Positions 23,401 to 36,330 of a stretch of DNA of 64,000 bases are shown piece by piece. The position numbers and the translations under genes are program-made. The notes below the pieces were generated by a model. It saw nothing but the letters and a program-made list of their open reading frames with translations, did no database searches and was not told the DNA's origin. This DNA is from Balaenoptera acutorostrata (lineage: Eukaryota; Chordata; Mammalia; Artiodactyla; Balaenopteridae). Each line of letters begins with the position of its first letter. The stretch's first letter is position 1. Location: positions 39,864,269 through 39,928,268 of the forward strand of contig NC_080075.1 in the NCBI RefSeq assembly GCF_949987535.1, read 5' to 3'.

Positions 23401-24277
23401 AGGCAGAACACTGTATGAAATAAATCACAGCAAGATCCTTTTTGACCCACCTCCTAGAGAAATGGAAATAAAAACAAAAATAATCAAATGGGACCTAGTG
23501 AAACTCAAAGCTTTTGCACAGCAAAGGAAACCATAAACAAGACGAAAAAACAACCCTCAGAATAGGAGAAAATATTTGCAAACGAAGCAGCTGGCAAAGG
23601 CTTAATCTCCAAAATATGCAAGCAGCTCATGCAGCTCAATATCAAAAATACAAACAACCCAGTGCAAAAATGGGCAGAAGATCTAAGTAGACATTTCTCC
23701 AAAGAAGGTATACTGATTGCTAACAAACACATGAAAGGTTGCTCAACATCGGTAATCATTAGAGGAATGCAAATCAAAACTACAGTGCGGTATCACCTCA
23801 TACCGTTCAGTATGGCCATCATCAAAAAATCTACAAACAATAAATGCTGGACAGGGTGTGGAAAAAAGGGAACCCTCTTGCACTGGTGGTGGGAATGTAA
23901 ATTGATACAGCCACAATGGAAAACAGTATGCAAGTTCCTTAAACAACTAAAAATAGAACTACCATACGACCCAGCAATCCCACTACTGGCCATATACCCT
24001 GAGAAAACCATAATTCAAAAAATCATGTACCACAATGTTCATTGCAACACTATTTACAATAGCCAGGACATGGAAGCAACCTAAGTGTCCATCTACAGAT
24101 CAATGGATAAAGAAGATGTGGTACATATATACAACGGAATATTACTCAGCCATGAAAAGAAACGAAATTGAGCTATTTGTAGTGAGGTGGATGGACCTAG
24201 AGTCTGTCATACAGAGTGAAGTAAGTCAGAAAGAGAAAAATAAATACTGTATGCTAACAAATGTAGATGGAATCTAA
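20460..24277 (+). pseudogene. L1 ORF2 remnant: nonsense, frameshifts and mutated RT active site
   Basis: ORF2 starts at the ATG at 20460 but hits TGA at 20526-20528, codon 23. Open fragments remain: endonuclease at 20622-21458, reverse transcriptase at 21508-23127, and C-terminal pieces at 23297-23536, 23629-24084 and 24035-24277. The RT motif reads FAND at 22549-22560 instead of FADD, so one catalytic Asp is lost. A 15-bp duplication at 23053-23082 repeats part of [14 protein letters not shown]. The element is inert and its order of domains is that of normal ORF2p. Confidence 0.9.
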
Positions 24278-24658
24278 AAAAGAAAAAGGTTCTGATGAAC
24301 CTAGGGGCAGGACAGGAATAAAGGTGCAGACGTAGAGAATGGGCTTGAGGACACAGGGAAGGAGAATAGTAAGCTGGGATGAAGTGAGAGAGTAGCATCT
24401 ACATATATACACTACAAAATGTAAATAGATTGCTAGTTGGAAACAGCTGCATAGCACAGGGAGAGCAGCTCGGTGCTTTGTGACCACCTAGAGGGGTGCG
24501 GTAGGGATGGTGGGAGGGAGACGCAAGAGGGAGGGGATATGGGGATATATGTATACATAAAGCTGATTCACTTTGTTATACAGCAGAAACTAACACAACA
24601 TTGTAAAACAATTATACTCCAATAAAGATGTTTTTTTTTTTTTTAAAAAAAGGGTATA

Positions 24659-25429
24659 AACCCACAAGGACTGAGAGACTAGGAGAGGAGACAATTTCTG
24701 TTGAATAGTTTTTGGAAGGGACGGAGAAGTTACCAAAGGTTAAAAATCTGAATATCAATTGTCTACGGAGAATTCCACTGACAACCAATTTGGGTCTCAA
24801 AACTCTAGAGAGGTACAGATATTTGAGGAGTCAGGTACTGTGGAAGGGTAGGGTTGTGGCATAGGGTGATAAGAAAGGGAGTTGAAAATCTATGTACGAA
24901 GCAGTGAGATACTTCTCATACTGTGGAAATACTTAATTTAGGGAGGTTCAAAACTAGCTGTAGTGCAAGAAGACGGGAGAGGTGCTGAACTGAAAACTGG
25001 GATGAAGTGAAAGCCTACATACTAATGGGTGAGGGCCTCTTAATCCTTTTAGAATCAGATTAATCTTAATTTGAGAATGTCGCAGGCAGCTGTACACTTT
25101 CCAAGAAAGAAGAAGCTGAGGGGCTCCTCTCTGGAGAGACTGCATGGCCCCAGAGAGAAGCCCTATCTACCTTGATTTCTGAGGTGGTCCTCTAGTGAAA
25201 TACCCTGGTCCCTGAGTGGTCAGTGAAGCCCAACAGTTGGCAAGCATTGTTCATGTTGAGCTCTCTAGTGCCTCACGTTAAAATATGAACAGCAAGAAAG
25301 CAAATATAGATGTTTCGGAAACATTTGAAAACTATATTAATCTTGCGGAAATTAAAAATAAGTAGCAGAAAAAAACTTTTTTAACTCAAAAGAGTAAAAG
25401 AAATTGTGTCGGAAAATAGAAAAAAAACC
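24659..25429 (+). other. WDPCP intron, nothing recognised
   Basis: Mixed-composition sequence between L1 elements. No open frame, exon or nameable repeat was seen. Confidence 0.4.
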
Positions 25430-25984
25430 AAGAAAATGAACTTATTTCACTGCTGGCAAAAGTATGAATTGGTCCTGCCTCTTAGGGAACAATTTGGCCT
25501 CATCTGGTATAGTTGATGATGTATGTTGCCTACTGACCAGTAATTCCACTCCTAGATATGTGAAAGCCTTGATAACTTTTGCACCAGGAGACGTACAAAA
25601 ATGTTCGTAATAGTACTGTTTGTAATGCAGGAAACTAGAAACCATCCAAATGTCAATCAGCTGGAGAATGGATAAATGTATGCAACAGTGAAAGTGAATG
25701 AATTACAGCTGCATGCAGCAACATAGATGAATGTCAGGAATATGATATAGGGCAAAAAGTTTAAAAAGTAAGTGCAGAAGAGTACATACAGTATGATTGC
25801 AAGCAGAGGAAGTTCAAAAACAGTAGGCTAAATTAAATAATGTATTGTTTCAGGAGACAAATATATGTGGTAATACTATAAAGAAAATTAGATTACATAA
25901 TTTAGTATAGCTCTGAGAAGGAAGGGAGTGAAAGTAAAATAGTAAAGGGCACAGAGGAAGTAAAAGATAATGTTCTTGGGGGAG
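25430..25984 (+). repeat. Old L1M-type 3' fragment, sense
   Basis: Contains 'tcactgctggcaaaagtatg', 'ccagtaattccactcctaga', 'aactagaaaccatccaaatg' and 'gctggagaatggataaatgt', which is degraded L1 ORF2 C-terminus and 3' UTR. Confidence 0.75.
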
Positions 25985-28900
25985 GGTTCAAGATGGCAGC
26001 ATAGGAAGATCCTGAACTCACCTCTTCCCACGAACACAATAAATTTAACTACATATGGAAAATGGATGAATAGAGCCTCTACAACAACAGGTAAAAGGAC
26101 AGCATTGAGATAGGTAGGAGAGAGAGAGACAGTCTTGCCAAGGGAAAAATCCACATCTCAGCCACAGTAATCCACAATTGGGAGGGATATAAAGGTACGG
26201 ATCTTTTCTCTGAGCTGTGAGGGATTCAGGTTCCACGTCAGGCATCCCAACCCCTAGATCCTGCACAGGAAAGACAAGCGCCCAAAATACCTGGCTTTGA
26301 AAACCAATGGGGAATATGTCTGGGAAAATTATAGAACAGTAGGGAACAGAAAACCCACTCCTAAAGGGTGTGCATGCAAACTCACTTGACCTGAAAACCA
26401 GCACAAAAACACCATACTGAGAAACACATGGACCATAGGTGAAGGGGACCCACTTACTAATCTTGAAGCATCTGCCAGAGAGGCAGGAACCAACTGAGAC
26501 ACTCCCTGGGAACTGAGACACTGGCCAAAGCATTTTTGCAATTTCAGGCTACCTTCATAGTTCTAGTGCAGATGAGCACCATTTTGAAATATTCCCTCTA
26601 ACCTTTTAGAAAGGAGAGGGAGAAATAGAAAGGACTTTAGAAAGGACTGGGAAAAATAACTGATTTACTTAATACATAGAAATAAACACAGAGACTTAGG
26701 CAAACGAGAGAGAAATATATTCCAATCAGAAAAATATGACAAAACCTCAGAAAAAGAGCTAAGCAAAATGGAGATAAGCAATCTAGTGTATAAAGAACTC
26801 ACAGTAATGATTATAAAAATGCTCACTGAGCTCTGGAGAAGAATGGATGAACACTGTGAAAACTTCAACAAAGATATAGGAAATATAAGAAAGTAATAAA
26901 CAAGTTATAACTGAACTAAAGAATATGCTAGAGGGGTTCAACAGCAGACTGCATGAGGTAGAAGAATGAATCAGTGGGCTAGAAAACAGAACAATGGAAC
27001 TCACCCACACAGAGCAACAAAATGAAAAACAAATTTTAAAAAGTGAAGATACTTTAAGAGACCTTTGGTACACCATCAAGCAGAATAATATTTGGACTAT
27101 AGGGGTCTCAGAAGGAGGAGAGAGAGAGCAAGGGCTAGAAAAATTATTTGAAGAAATAGTGGCTGAAAACTCCCCTATTTGGGGAAAGGAAACAGACAGG
27201 TCCAGGAAGCCCAGAGAATCTGAAGAAGATGAACCCAAAGAGATGCACACCAAGACACATTATAATTAAAATGGGAGAGGTTAACGGTAAAGGGAGAATC
27301 CAGGAAGCAGCAAGAAAAAAACAACTAATTATGTACAACAGAAACCCCATAAAGGCTATGAGCAGAAATTTTCAGCAGAAACTTGACAGGCCAGAAGGGA
27401 GTGGCATGTCATGTTCAAAGTGCTGAAGGAAAAAAACTTCCAACCAAGGATTCTCTACCTAATGAGGTTATCATTCATAATTGAAGGAGAGATGAAGAGT
27501 TTCCCAGATAAGCAAAAACTAAAGAAATCTGTTACTGGCCCTACAGGAAATGTTGAAAGGACTTCTTTAATTTTAAAGGAAAAGAAATGGTACTAATTAA
27601 TAATAAGAAAATATACAAAAGTAAAAATCTCACTAGAATAGGTAACTATATAATAAAGGTAGTGGATCAATCACTTTTATAAGGCAAGCATGCAGGTTAA
27701 AAGACAAATGAAGTAAAACTAACTAAAATTACAATAATTAGTTAAGGGATGCATAAAATAAAAGATGTAAAATGTGTCAATGAAAGTATAAAATGTTGGG
27801 GGGATAAAAAGATAAAACTTTGGAATGTGTTCAAATTTAAGTTGTTACCAACTTAAAACAGGCCACTATTTAAATAGGATGTTATATGTGAACCTCACTG
27901 TAACTACAAGGAAAAAATTATAGTAACTACACCAAAGAAAATGAGAAAGGAATCTAAATGTAATGTTAGAGAAAACTACTAAAGCACAAGGGAAGAGAGA
28001 AAGAGAAGAAAAAAGGAACAGAGAACTTCAAAAATAGCCAGAAAACATTCAACAAAATGGAACAATTACGTACTTACCAATTATTACTTTAAATGCAAAT
28101 GGACTAAATTTGCCAATCGAAAGTGGCTGAATGGATAAAAAAAGAAGACCCATCTGTTGGTTACCTACAAGAGAACTACTTCTCTTGTAATTCTTGAAAC
28201 ACACAGACCTAAAGTGAAGAGATGGAAAAAGATATTCCACGCAAATGGATGTGAAAAGAAAGCTGGATTAGCTATACTCATATCAGACAAAATAGACTTT
28301 AAAACAGAGACAGTAATAAAAGACAAAGAAGGGCATTACATAATGATAAAGGGGTCTATCCAGCAAGAAAATATTAACATTTATAAATGTATTTGCACCC
28401 AACAGCAGAGTACCAATATATATTAAGCAAATAATAACAGACTTACAGAGAAAAATTGAAAGCAATACAATAATACTAGGGGACTTTAACACCCCATTTA
28501 CATCAACAAATAAATCATCCAGACAGAAAATCAATACAGAAACATTGGACTTAAATGACCCATTAGTCCAGATTGACTTAATAGATAAATATAGAACATT
28601 CCATTCAAAATCATCAGAATACACATTTTTCTTAAGTACACATAGAAATATTCTCCAGGATAGATCACTATTAGGTCATAACACAAGTCTCAGTAAATTG
28701 AAGAAGACTGAAATCACATTAAACATCTTCTTTGGCCACAATGGTATGAAACTAGATATCAATCACAAGGAAAAGGCCAGGAAAAAACATAAAAAGGTGG
28801 ATATTAAATAGCATGCTACTGAGCAACCAGTGGGTCATCAAAGAAATCAAACAATACCTAGATACAAATGAAAACAGAAATATGTCATATCAAAATCTAT

Positions 28901-31720
28901 GTGATGCAGCAAAAGGAGTTCTAAGAGGGAAAGTCATAGCAATATAGGCCTACTTCAAAAAGCAAGAGAAATCCCAAATAAACAATCTAACTTTACACCT
29001 AAAGGAACTAGAAAGAGAAGAACAAATGAAGCCCCAATTAGTAGAAGGAAGGAATAATGAAGAGCAGAGCAGGAATAAATGAAATAGAGACTAAAAAAAA
29101 AAAATGTAAAGATAAGTGAAACTAAGAGCCGGTTCTTTGAAAAGATAAACAAAACCAACAAACCTTTAGCTAGAATAACCAAGGAGAAAAGAGAGAAGAG
29201 TCAAATAAAATCAGAAATGAAAGAAAAGTTACAGCTGATACCACAGAAATGCAAAGGATCATAAGAGACTACTGTGAACAATTATACACCAACAAATTGG
29301 ACAGCATAGAAGATAAATTCCTAGAAAGATACAATCTTTACAGACTGAATCATGAAGAAATAGAAAATCTGTATAGACTGATTACTAGTAAGGACATTGA
29401 AACAGTAATCAAAAGCCTCCCAACAAACAAAAATAGAGGACCAGACAGCTTTTCTGGTGAATTTTACAAAACAGAGATTTAATACCTGTTCTTCTCAAAC
29501 TATTCCAAAAAGTTGAAGAGGAGGGAAACATTCCAAACATTTTATACTACCAAAACCAGGCAAGGACACCATACAAAAAAGAAAATTGCAGGCCACTTCT
29601 TGATGAACATACATGTAAAAATCCTCAACAGAATATTGGTAAACCAAATCCAACAGTACATTAAAAGGACTGTGCACCATGATCAAGTGGGATTCAGGGA
29701 TACAAAAATGTTTTATCACCCACAAAGCAATCAACATGATATATCATATTAACAAAATGAAGGATAAAAATCATACAATTATCTCAATAGATGCAGAAAA
29801 AAATCTTTGACAAAATTCAACATCCATCTATGCTAAAAACTTACAGCAAAGTTGGTATAGGCAGAATTTACCTCAACATAATAAAGGCCATATATGACAA
29901 ACCCAAGCTGACATCAGTGGTGAAAAGCTGAAATCTTTTCCCTTAAGATCAGGAATAAGACAAAGATGTCTATTCTCACCACTTTTATTCAACATAATAT
30001 TGGAAATCCTAGCCATAGCAGTTAGGTGAGGAGAAAAAAAGGTATCCAGATCAGAAAGGAAGAAATAAAACTGTCACTATTTGCAGATGACATGATACTG
30101 TATAGAGATAACTCTAAAGACTCTGCCAAAAAAATGGTATAACTAATAAATGAATTTAGTGAAGTGAAGTGCAGTAAAAGAGTTATGCCTATATAGATTC
30201 AGTGTAATCCTTACCAAAATTCCAATGGCACATTTCGCAAAACTAGAACAAATAATTCTGAATTTTGTATGGAACCACAAAAGATCCCGAGTAGTCAAAA
30301 CAATTTTAAGAAACAGTAACAAAGCTGGAGGTACTACACTTCCTGATTTCAAACTATACTACAAAGCTGTGGTAATCAAAACGGTATGGTACTGGCACAA
30401 AAACAGGCACACAAATCAATGGAACAAAATTGAGAGACCAGAAATAAACCCACACATAAATGGACATTTAACTTATGACAAAGGAGCAAAGAACATAGTG
30501 TGGAGAAAGGATGGTCTCTTCAATGACTTGTGTTGGGAAAAGTGGATAGCCACATGGAAAAGAATGAAACTAGACCACTGTCTTATACCATACAGAAAAA
30601 TTAACTGAAGATGGATTAAAGAGCTGAATGTAAGACCTGATATCTTAAATTCCTAGAAAAAAACATAGGTAGTAGGCTCCTTGACGTCGATCTTAGAGAT
30701 GATTTTTGACATCAAAAGCAAAGGCAACAAAAGTAAAAATAAACAAGTGGGACTACATCAAACTAGAAAGCTTCTGCACAGCAAGGGAATCCACCAACAA
30801 AATGGAGAAGACATTTGCCAATCATATATCTGATAAGTCCAAAATATAAACTCAATAACAACAACAACAACAACAAAAACTGATTAAAAATGGGCAGAGG
30901 ATCAGAATAGACATTTTTCCAAAGAAGAAATACAGATGGCCAACAGGCACATGAAAAGATGTTCAACATCACTAATAATAGGGAAATGCAAATCAAAACC
31001 ACAATGAGATACCACCTCACACCTGTTAAAATGGCTATTATCAAAGAAACAAGAAATAACATTTATTGGAGAGGCTGTAGAGAAAAGGAAACCCTTACAC
31101 ACTGTTGTTGGAACTATAAATTTGTATAGCCACTATGGAAAATAATATGGAGATTCCTCAAAAAATTAAGAGTAGAGCTACCATATGACCCAACTATTCC
31201 ACTTCTGGGTATTTATTCAAAGAACATGAGAACAGTAGTTTGAAAAGATATATGCACCCCCATGTTCATTGCAGCATTATTTACCATAGCCAAGACATGG
31301 AAACAACCTGAGTGTCCATCGATGTATGAATGCATATAGATGATGTGTTATATTTATACAATGGAATAATACCCTAAAAAAGAATGAAATCTTGCCCTGT
31401 GCAGCAACATGGATGGACCTTGAAGGTACTTTGTTCAATGAAATAAATCATATGGAAAAAGACAAATACCCTATAATTTTTACTCCTATGTGGAACCTAA
31501 AAAACATAATAAAGGAATAAACAAAATAAAACAATAACAAACTCATAGATACAGAGATCAGATTAGTGGTTACCAGAGAGGAAGGGGATTAGGGGTTGGG
31601 TGAAATGGCTGAAAGGGGCAACTGTATGGTGATGTATGGTAACTAGACTTGTGGTGGTGATCACTTTGTAGTGTGTAAGATGTCGAATTTTAATGCTGTA
31701 CACCTGAAACTTATATCTCT
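25985..31720 (+). mobile_element. Older near-full-length L1 (L1MA-like), sense, heavily degraded
   Basis: It starts with an L1-type 5' end (ttcaagatggcagcatagga), has ORF1 remnants at about 26700-27590 and ORF2 remnants at about 28050-31490. The ORF2 remnants include endonuclease pieces near 28200, RT pieces near 29240-30120 and the C-terminus near 30225-31400. It ends with a 3' UTR carrying 'ggtaactagacttgtggtgg' and 'gtacacctgaaacttatat' at about 31710. Only short open fragments remain and deletions are evident, for example about 30125-30185. It is far more diverged than the L1 just upstream. Confidence 0.85.
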
Positions 31721-31899
31721 TTTTTAGATTTGTTGTTTATGTTTTTAATTTTACATATATTCTTGTGTTTTGTTTTTAAACATTACATATAATCTTTTAT
31801 ATTTATCCAATAATTAAAACAATTTAAAACCAAAAATGTTAAACATCATTTTCAGCATAAGACTTTTATTTAATAATAAATATACATTCAGAGAAAAAC
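31721..31899 (+). other. WDPCP intron, AT-rich, nothing recognised
   Basis: Low-complexity AT-rich sequence between two L1 3' ends. Confidence 0.4.
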
Positions 31900-32045
31900 T
31901 CTGAGAGACAACAAAATGTTATTAATAGCTGTCTCCGAAGAATGGAAATACAGGAAATTAAACTTTTTTGTTCTTTCCTTATTTTCTCAATTTTATACAG
32001 TGAACACATTACTTTTATAATCAAGAAACCAAATTATATTGAAAT
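31900..32045 (+). repeat. Old L1 3'-end fragment, sense
   Basis: Ends with 'cagtgaacacattactttta' followed by 'taatcaagaaacc', typical of old L1 3' ends. Confidence 0.6.
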
Positions 32046-32219
32046 ATGTATAAATATGATAGAAAAAAGGAAATGAATGCTGTGACCAAAGACAGTAGTG
32101 CACAAAGGCCCCAGGGGGCAGTAAGATCTTCTGCCCCAACTGGATCTTCAGCAGGGCCTATCTATTCTCCCTGCTGGGGGCATTCTTCTCTTTGAACCCG
32201 TGTGCAGTCATACTTCTTC

Positions 32220-32310
32220 TTTAGGGGACAGCTTTAGTAAGTCACCTAGAGAAGCCTTCCCTGCCATTTAGACTAAGTTAGTAACCCTCTTACATGCTCT
32301 CATTATGCTT
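32220..32310 (+). repeat. L2 fragment, sense
   Basis: 'agtcacctagagaagccttc' and 'cctgccatttagac' resemble the L2 3' region. The fragment is cut by the L1 that follows. Confidence 0.5.
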
Positions 32311-32319
32311 GACATTTAA

Positions 32320-33140
32320 AGTATTTTTTGAATTGAGGTATAATTGACTTATTATATTAGTTTCTGGTGTACAGCATAATGATAAGTCTAGTTAACATCC
32401 ACCACCATGCATGGTTACAGAATTTTTTCTTGCGATAAGAACTTTTAATATTTACTGTCTTAGCAACTTTCAAATATGCAATACATTATTATTAACTATA
32501 GTCTCCATGCTGTACATGATATCCCCATGACTTGTTTATTTTATAACTGGAAGTTTGTACCTTTTGACCCCCTTCACCCATTTCACCCACCTTCCCCTTC
32601 ACCCTCCTGACTCTGGCAACCAGTCTGTTCCCTGTATCTGTGAGCTTGTGTTTTGTTTGTTTTTAAGATTCTTCATATAAGTGAAGTCATATGGCATTTG
32701 TCTTTCTCTGACTTATTTCACTTAGCATAATGCCATCAAGGTCCATTCAAGATGTCACAAATGGTAGGATTTCATTCTTCTGATGGCTTAGTAGTATTAC
32801 ATTGTGTATACATACCACGTCTTCTTTATCCATTCATCCATCGATGGACACTTAGATCTTGGCTATTGTAGATGATTCTGCAATGAACATGATATAATGG
32901 TACCTATATCTTTTTGAATTAGTGTTTTCATGTTCTTTGGATAAGTACCCAGAGGTGAAGTTGCTGCATCACATGATAGTTCTATTTTTAATTTTTTGAG
33001 AAGCCTCCATACTGTTTTCCATAGTGAGTGCACTGATTTGCATTCCCACCAGCAGTGCTGAAGAGTTCCCCCCCCACATCCTCGACAACACTTGTTATTT
33101 CTTGTCTTTTTGATAAATGCTATTCTAATTTGAAGTAATC
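32320..33140 (-). repeat. L1 3' part, antisense
   Basis: Begins with 'ttgaattgaggtataattga' (reverse of the L1 3' end) and proceeds through 'ccactcccctgactctggc'-like sequence and 'cttctttatccattcatcca' to 'cattcccaccagcag', i.e. ORF2 C-terminus in reverse. It is old and not coding. Confidence 0.82.
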
Positions 33141-34018
33141 ACAAACTTTTACAGAAAACTTGTTAGTACAGAGAATTTTTTTTCTTGAACCATTTTAGAG
33201 TAAGTTTCAGACCTGATGCCTCACCACCCCCAAATACTTTAGTGTGTATTTCCTATAGAAAATGTGTTGTCCCACATCATCTACATAACCATCAAAATCA
33301 AGAAATTAACAATGATAATAGTACTACCATCTAATACTCAGAGTTTCACCAATTGTCCCTCCAATGTCATTTTTTTATAGCAGATGGTTCTCGTTCAGAA
33401 TTACATGTTTTTTTTTAGTAAAAGAAGGTGTGAAGAATGAAAAATACTGAAAAGAGTTATGCATGATCAGGATTTTCTAAGACTGGATTGACTTTAGTTG
33501 GGTAAATGGATTTTATTAGGAACGGGCTAGAACAAGACTGGGTTTGGTTTCTCCCTCCAAAGTATTCTTGAAATTCTGCTTTTGACAACAGATTGTGTTA
33601 GTTTCTTTGCCTTTAAGTGACTTGTATTTGCTTTTGAGATCTTTTGTAACTTTGGTTAAGGAATAAGTATTGTCTCACAGTGACCTATGATCTTATTTGA
33701 CCAAGTGTTTTAAAACTTTTTGACAAACTTCCCAAATATCAAATTTTAATTGTTTCTTTTGATTTCCAGCTAACTTTGGGGTACTTTAGAGGTCCCCTGA
33801 GTTATCTTAAAGAGAAATATTTAACTAGGATTATTTGGTATGTTAAGTTAAATGTAATCATTTGGAATTCTGGTTATTGTAACCAAGTTTCTTTATTGAT
33901 TACACTATAATCAGATGTTTAACCATGGCTTTTAAGTCTTTTGTCATTTGTAGATATTTTTGTACTCTGATGCTGTTACGAAAAGTGCTTCATCATCAAG
34001 GAGATTCATAGAAAGGCT

Positions 34019-34258
34019 ATGGAAGCAGTTACAGCAGTTACACACCAAGATGATGGCTATGCGAGGATTACAGCCCATACTGACTTAAAACAAGGAGCTG
34101 TCCTGCCTCTGGGGCCCCTAGATCAGGCATCCAGAGATTTTTACTCCCTGACAGGCAGGGTTGACACCCCACACTCAGCCCTGAAGCAGTTACAGAAGAC
34201 GGACCATTGCCCTTCTGCTTCTCATAAGAAGGGAGTAAAATATCTGAGGGGGGAATGA
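34019..34258 (+). pseudogene. Short open fragment before the polypurine tract, possible remnant of the retroviral 3' coding region
   Basis: An 80-codon frame that ends at the polypurine tract. By position it would be the end of the env region or adjacent untranslated sequence of the old retrovirus. No fusion peptide, transmembrane segment or other env landmark is visible in it, and upstream sequence has stops in all frames. It is unlikely to encode a functional protein. Confidence 0.3.
34246..34255 (+). promoter_or_regulatory. Retroviral polypurine tract
   Basis: gaggggggaa directly followed by TG of the LTR U3, the usual plus-strand primer site of retroviruses. Confidence 0.65.
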
Positions 34259-34569
34259 AACAGGAGGGAAGAAGGCAGGGCACAACCTTTGAAAGAATGA
34301 CATAGCCCGAGGACATGACATAAACTGATTAGAACCAAATGGGTCCAAGATGGTGGACAAGTCAACTTCCACTAGACCTTGAGCCTCAGTATACGCTCAC
34401 TGTAACACATCAGCATGCTAAATGACATGCCCACAGGCGCCATGACAGTTCCAAGACCAACCATAAGGATCAAAAAGTGGGTGGTGGCCCAATTCCTGGA
34501 AATCCCCGCCCCTTCCTGAAATAGCTGGAATAAGCCTCCCACTCATTAGCCTATGAGATTACCCACCCC

Positions 34570-34576
34570 TATAAAA
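34570..34576 (+). promoter_or_regulatory. TATA box of the LTR
   Basis: TATAAAA in 'cccctataaaaactgac', correctly placed in the LTR relative to the poly(A) signal. Confidence 0.65.
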
Positions 34577-34653
34577 ACTGACAACCCAATACCCTGGTGC
34601 CTTTCTCACCTTCTGAGATCACCCACACTCTGTCTGTGGAGTGTGTTTCTCTA

Positions 34654-34659
34654 AATAAA
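34654..34659 (+). terminator. Polyadenylation signal AATAAA of the LTR
   Basis: Lies 15 bases before the poly(A) tail at 34674. It is in the sense orientation of WDPCP, so it could in principle act as an intronic poly(A) site. Confidence 0.7.
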
Positions 34660-34779
34660 TCCGCTTCTTACCTAAAAAAAAAAAAAAAGAATTACATGTT
34701 ACATTTAGTTATTATGTCTCTTTATTCTCTTTAATTCTGGAACAAATCTTTCATCTTTTAACTTTTTAAAATTTATTTT

Positions 34780-35074
34780 TATTTTTATTTTTTTTTTAAA
34801 AGTTTATTTTCATTTTATTAATTATTTTTATTTTATTATTTATTTTTTGGCTGTTTCGGGTCTTAGTTGCGGCACGCGGGATCTTTCGTTGCGGCACACG
34901 GGCTTCTCTCTAGTTGTGGTGCACGGGCTCCAGAGCATGTGGGCTCAGTAGTTGCAGCACGTGGGCTTAGTTGCCCCACAGCATGTGGGATCTTAGTTCC
35001 CCCACCAGGGATCGAACCCACGTTCCCTGCATTGGAAGGTGGATTCTTAACCACTGGACTGCCAGGGAAGTCCC
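34780..35074 (-). mobile_element. CHR-type SINE (older subtype), antisense
   Basis: On the minus strand it starts with gggacttccctggcagtcca near 35074 and reads 'tgggttcgatccctggtggg' (B box). The AT-rich tail is at 34780-34850. The duplication taaaatttatttt is seen at 34767-34779 and 35075-35087. The body differs from the other CHR copies here, so this is a different subfamily. Confidence 0.88.
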
Positions 35075-36049
35075 TAAAATTTATTTTTTAACTTTTGTGA
35101 CTTTAACACTTTTGAAGATTTTTTTACCACTTATTTTGTAGTATGTCCCTAAACTTAGACCACTGAAGTTTCCTCATAAGTAGGTTCAAATTATGCATAT
35201 CTGGTGGGAATATTCCAGAAGTGATGCTGTATTCTCAATGCATCCTAACAGGCGGTGCACAATTTCAATTCGTGTCTTTATTGATGATGTTCATGATCAC
35301 TTGGTTAAGGTGATGTCTGCTAGGCTTCTCCACTGCAAAGTTACTTTCTTCTTTGGAATTAATTAGTATTTTGTAAGGGAGGTACCTTGAAAATATGTGA
35401 ATATCTTACTTCTCATTAAACTTTAAATATATTTTTAATTTATTTTATCCCTATGGGCTCAGGTACTGTTTTAGTCAATGATTTTAATCCATTAGTACCA
35501 TTATTTATTTTGACGTTTAAGTTGTCCCTGATGTGGCCAGTGGGACCCCTTGCAAGCTGGCTTCTCTGTCTTTGTGCCATGTCCCTGTCAATATTTGAGC
35601 ATTTCCATTCTTTCTGGCACAACAGATCTTTCAGGCTCTTATTATACTTTCCCTTCCTCAGTGCTGGAATCAGCCAATTCTCTAAGGAGCTTGGTTCCTT
35701 TTAGAGGAGAACAGTATCTAGAAGCCAAGGTGTGCTTTAGGTGCACTCATTGCTCTTGGAGTATCACTGCTCCCAAGTACTCTCAGTGGCCAGAGCTTAG
35801 GGAATGTATGTATGTATGCATACACACATACTTGCATCCGCATTCACTTATGTATCTCAATATATCGAAAACCATGAGTTCATACAAGTACCTCAAATTC
35901 TAATCTATCACCACAGGGTTCATTCTAATGTTCTCTTTTTATATTTGTACTTCTCTCTTACTGGGAAAGCTGACGCTTCCATATCTTTATTTTATTTACT
36001 TAAAATCACCCTGTATGCAGACAGTCTTCTGTCTCTGTGGCAGTTCCCT

Positions 36050-36330
36050 TCCCTGCATGGATGTCCTTCTCACCCCATGTAGGTTCTGACACACTATGTT
36101 GGGCTACCCCTGTATGTGGATATCCTCCTCACTTTATTCAGCCTCTAACACCCAACACGAGGCCATTGCTCCTATGAATGTGCTTCTCACCCTGCTAGGG
36201 TTCTGACATACTATGTCAGGCTGACTCTCCCAATGGACACCTTCCTCATCCAGGTTAGGCTCTGGGACTCCATGTGAGGTGGGTCTTCTTATGCGGATGC
36301 CTTTCTATTCCTGCTTCGGTTTTAAGAGCC
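36050..36330. repeat. Degenerate tandem repeat of roughly 60 bp
   Basis: Four or five weakly conserved units share 'ggttctgacacactatgt'-like and 'ggatgtccttctcacc'-like phrases (near 36055, 36120, 36175, 36230, 36290). Such units occur within old L1 elements. Confidence 0.5.

Larger units (their letters stand above)
18844..24646 (+). mobile_element. Near-full-length L1, sense to WDPCP, inactive
   Basis: The element begins inside the 5' UTR at about 18844 and runs through ORF1 and ORF2 remnants to a 3' UTR with 'actccaataaagatg' and a T-interrupted tail at 24630-24646. Flanks share aaaaaggtata (18833-18843) and aaaaagggtata (24647-24658), a slightly diverged target-site duplication. The 3' UTR is of a different type from the 3915-12389 element: short, with 'ggatatggggatatatgtat'. 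Many stops and frameshifts show it is older. Confidence 0.9.
34256..34673 (+). repeat. Partial LTR (U3 and R) within the retroposed copy
   Basis: Starts with TG after the polypurine tract. A TATA box (TATAAAA, 34570-34576) is followed 84 bp later by AATAAA. It ends at the polyadenylation site, so U5 is absent. Confidence 0.7.
33410..34687 (+). mobile_element. Processed copy of an endogenous retroviral transcript (3' part plus LTR U3-R), with poly(A) tail
   Basis: A 1,278-bp insertion with a poly(A) tail at 34674-34687 and a perfect 13-bp duplication, agaattacatgtt, at 33397-33409 and 34688-34700. Inside are about 0.85 kb of internal retroviral-like sequence, a polypurine tract (34246-34255) directly before TG at 34256, then an LTR U3 and R ending after AATAAA (34654-34659). 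Ending at the R poly(A) site rather than at a full LTR, with L1-sized target duplications, fits a 5'-truncated viral RNA copied by L1 machinery. Resemblance to gammaretrovirus-type (ERV1) elements is inference. Confidence 0.75.
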
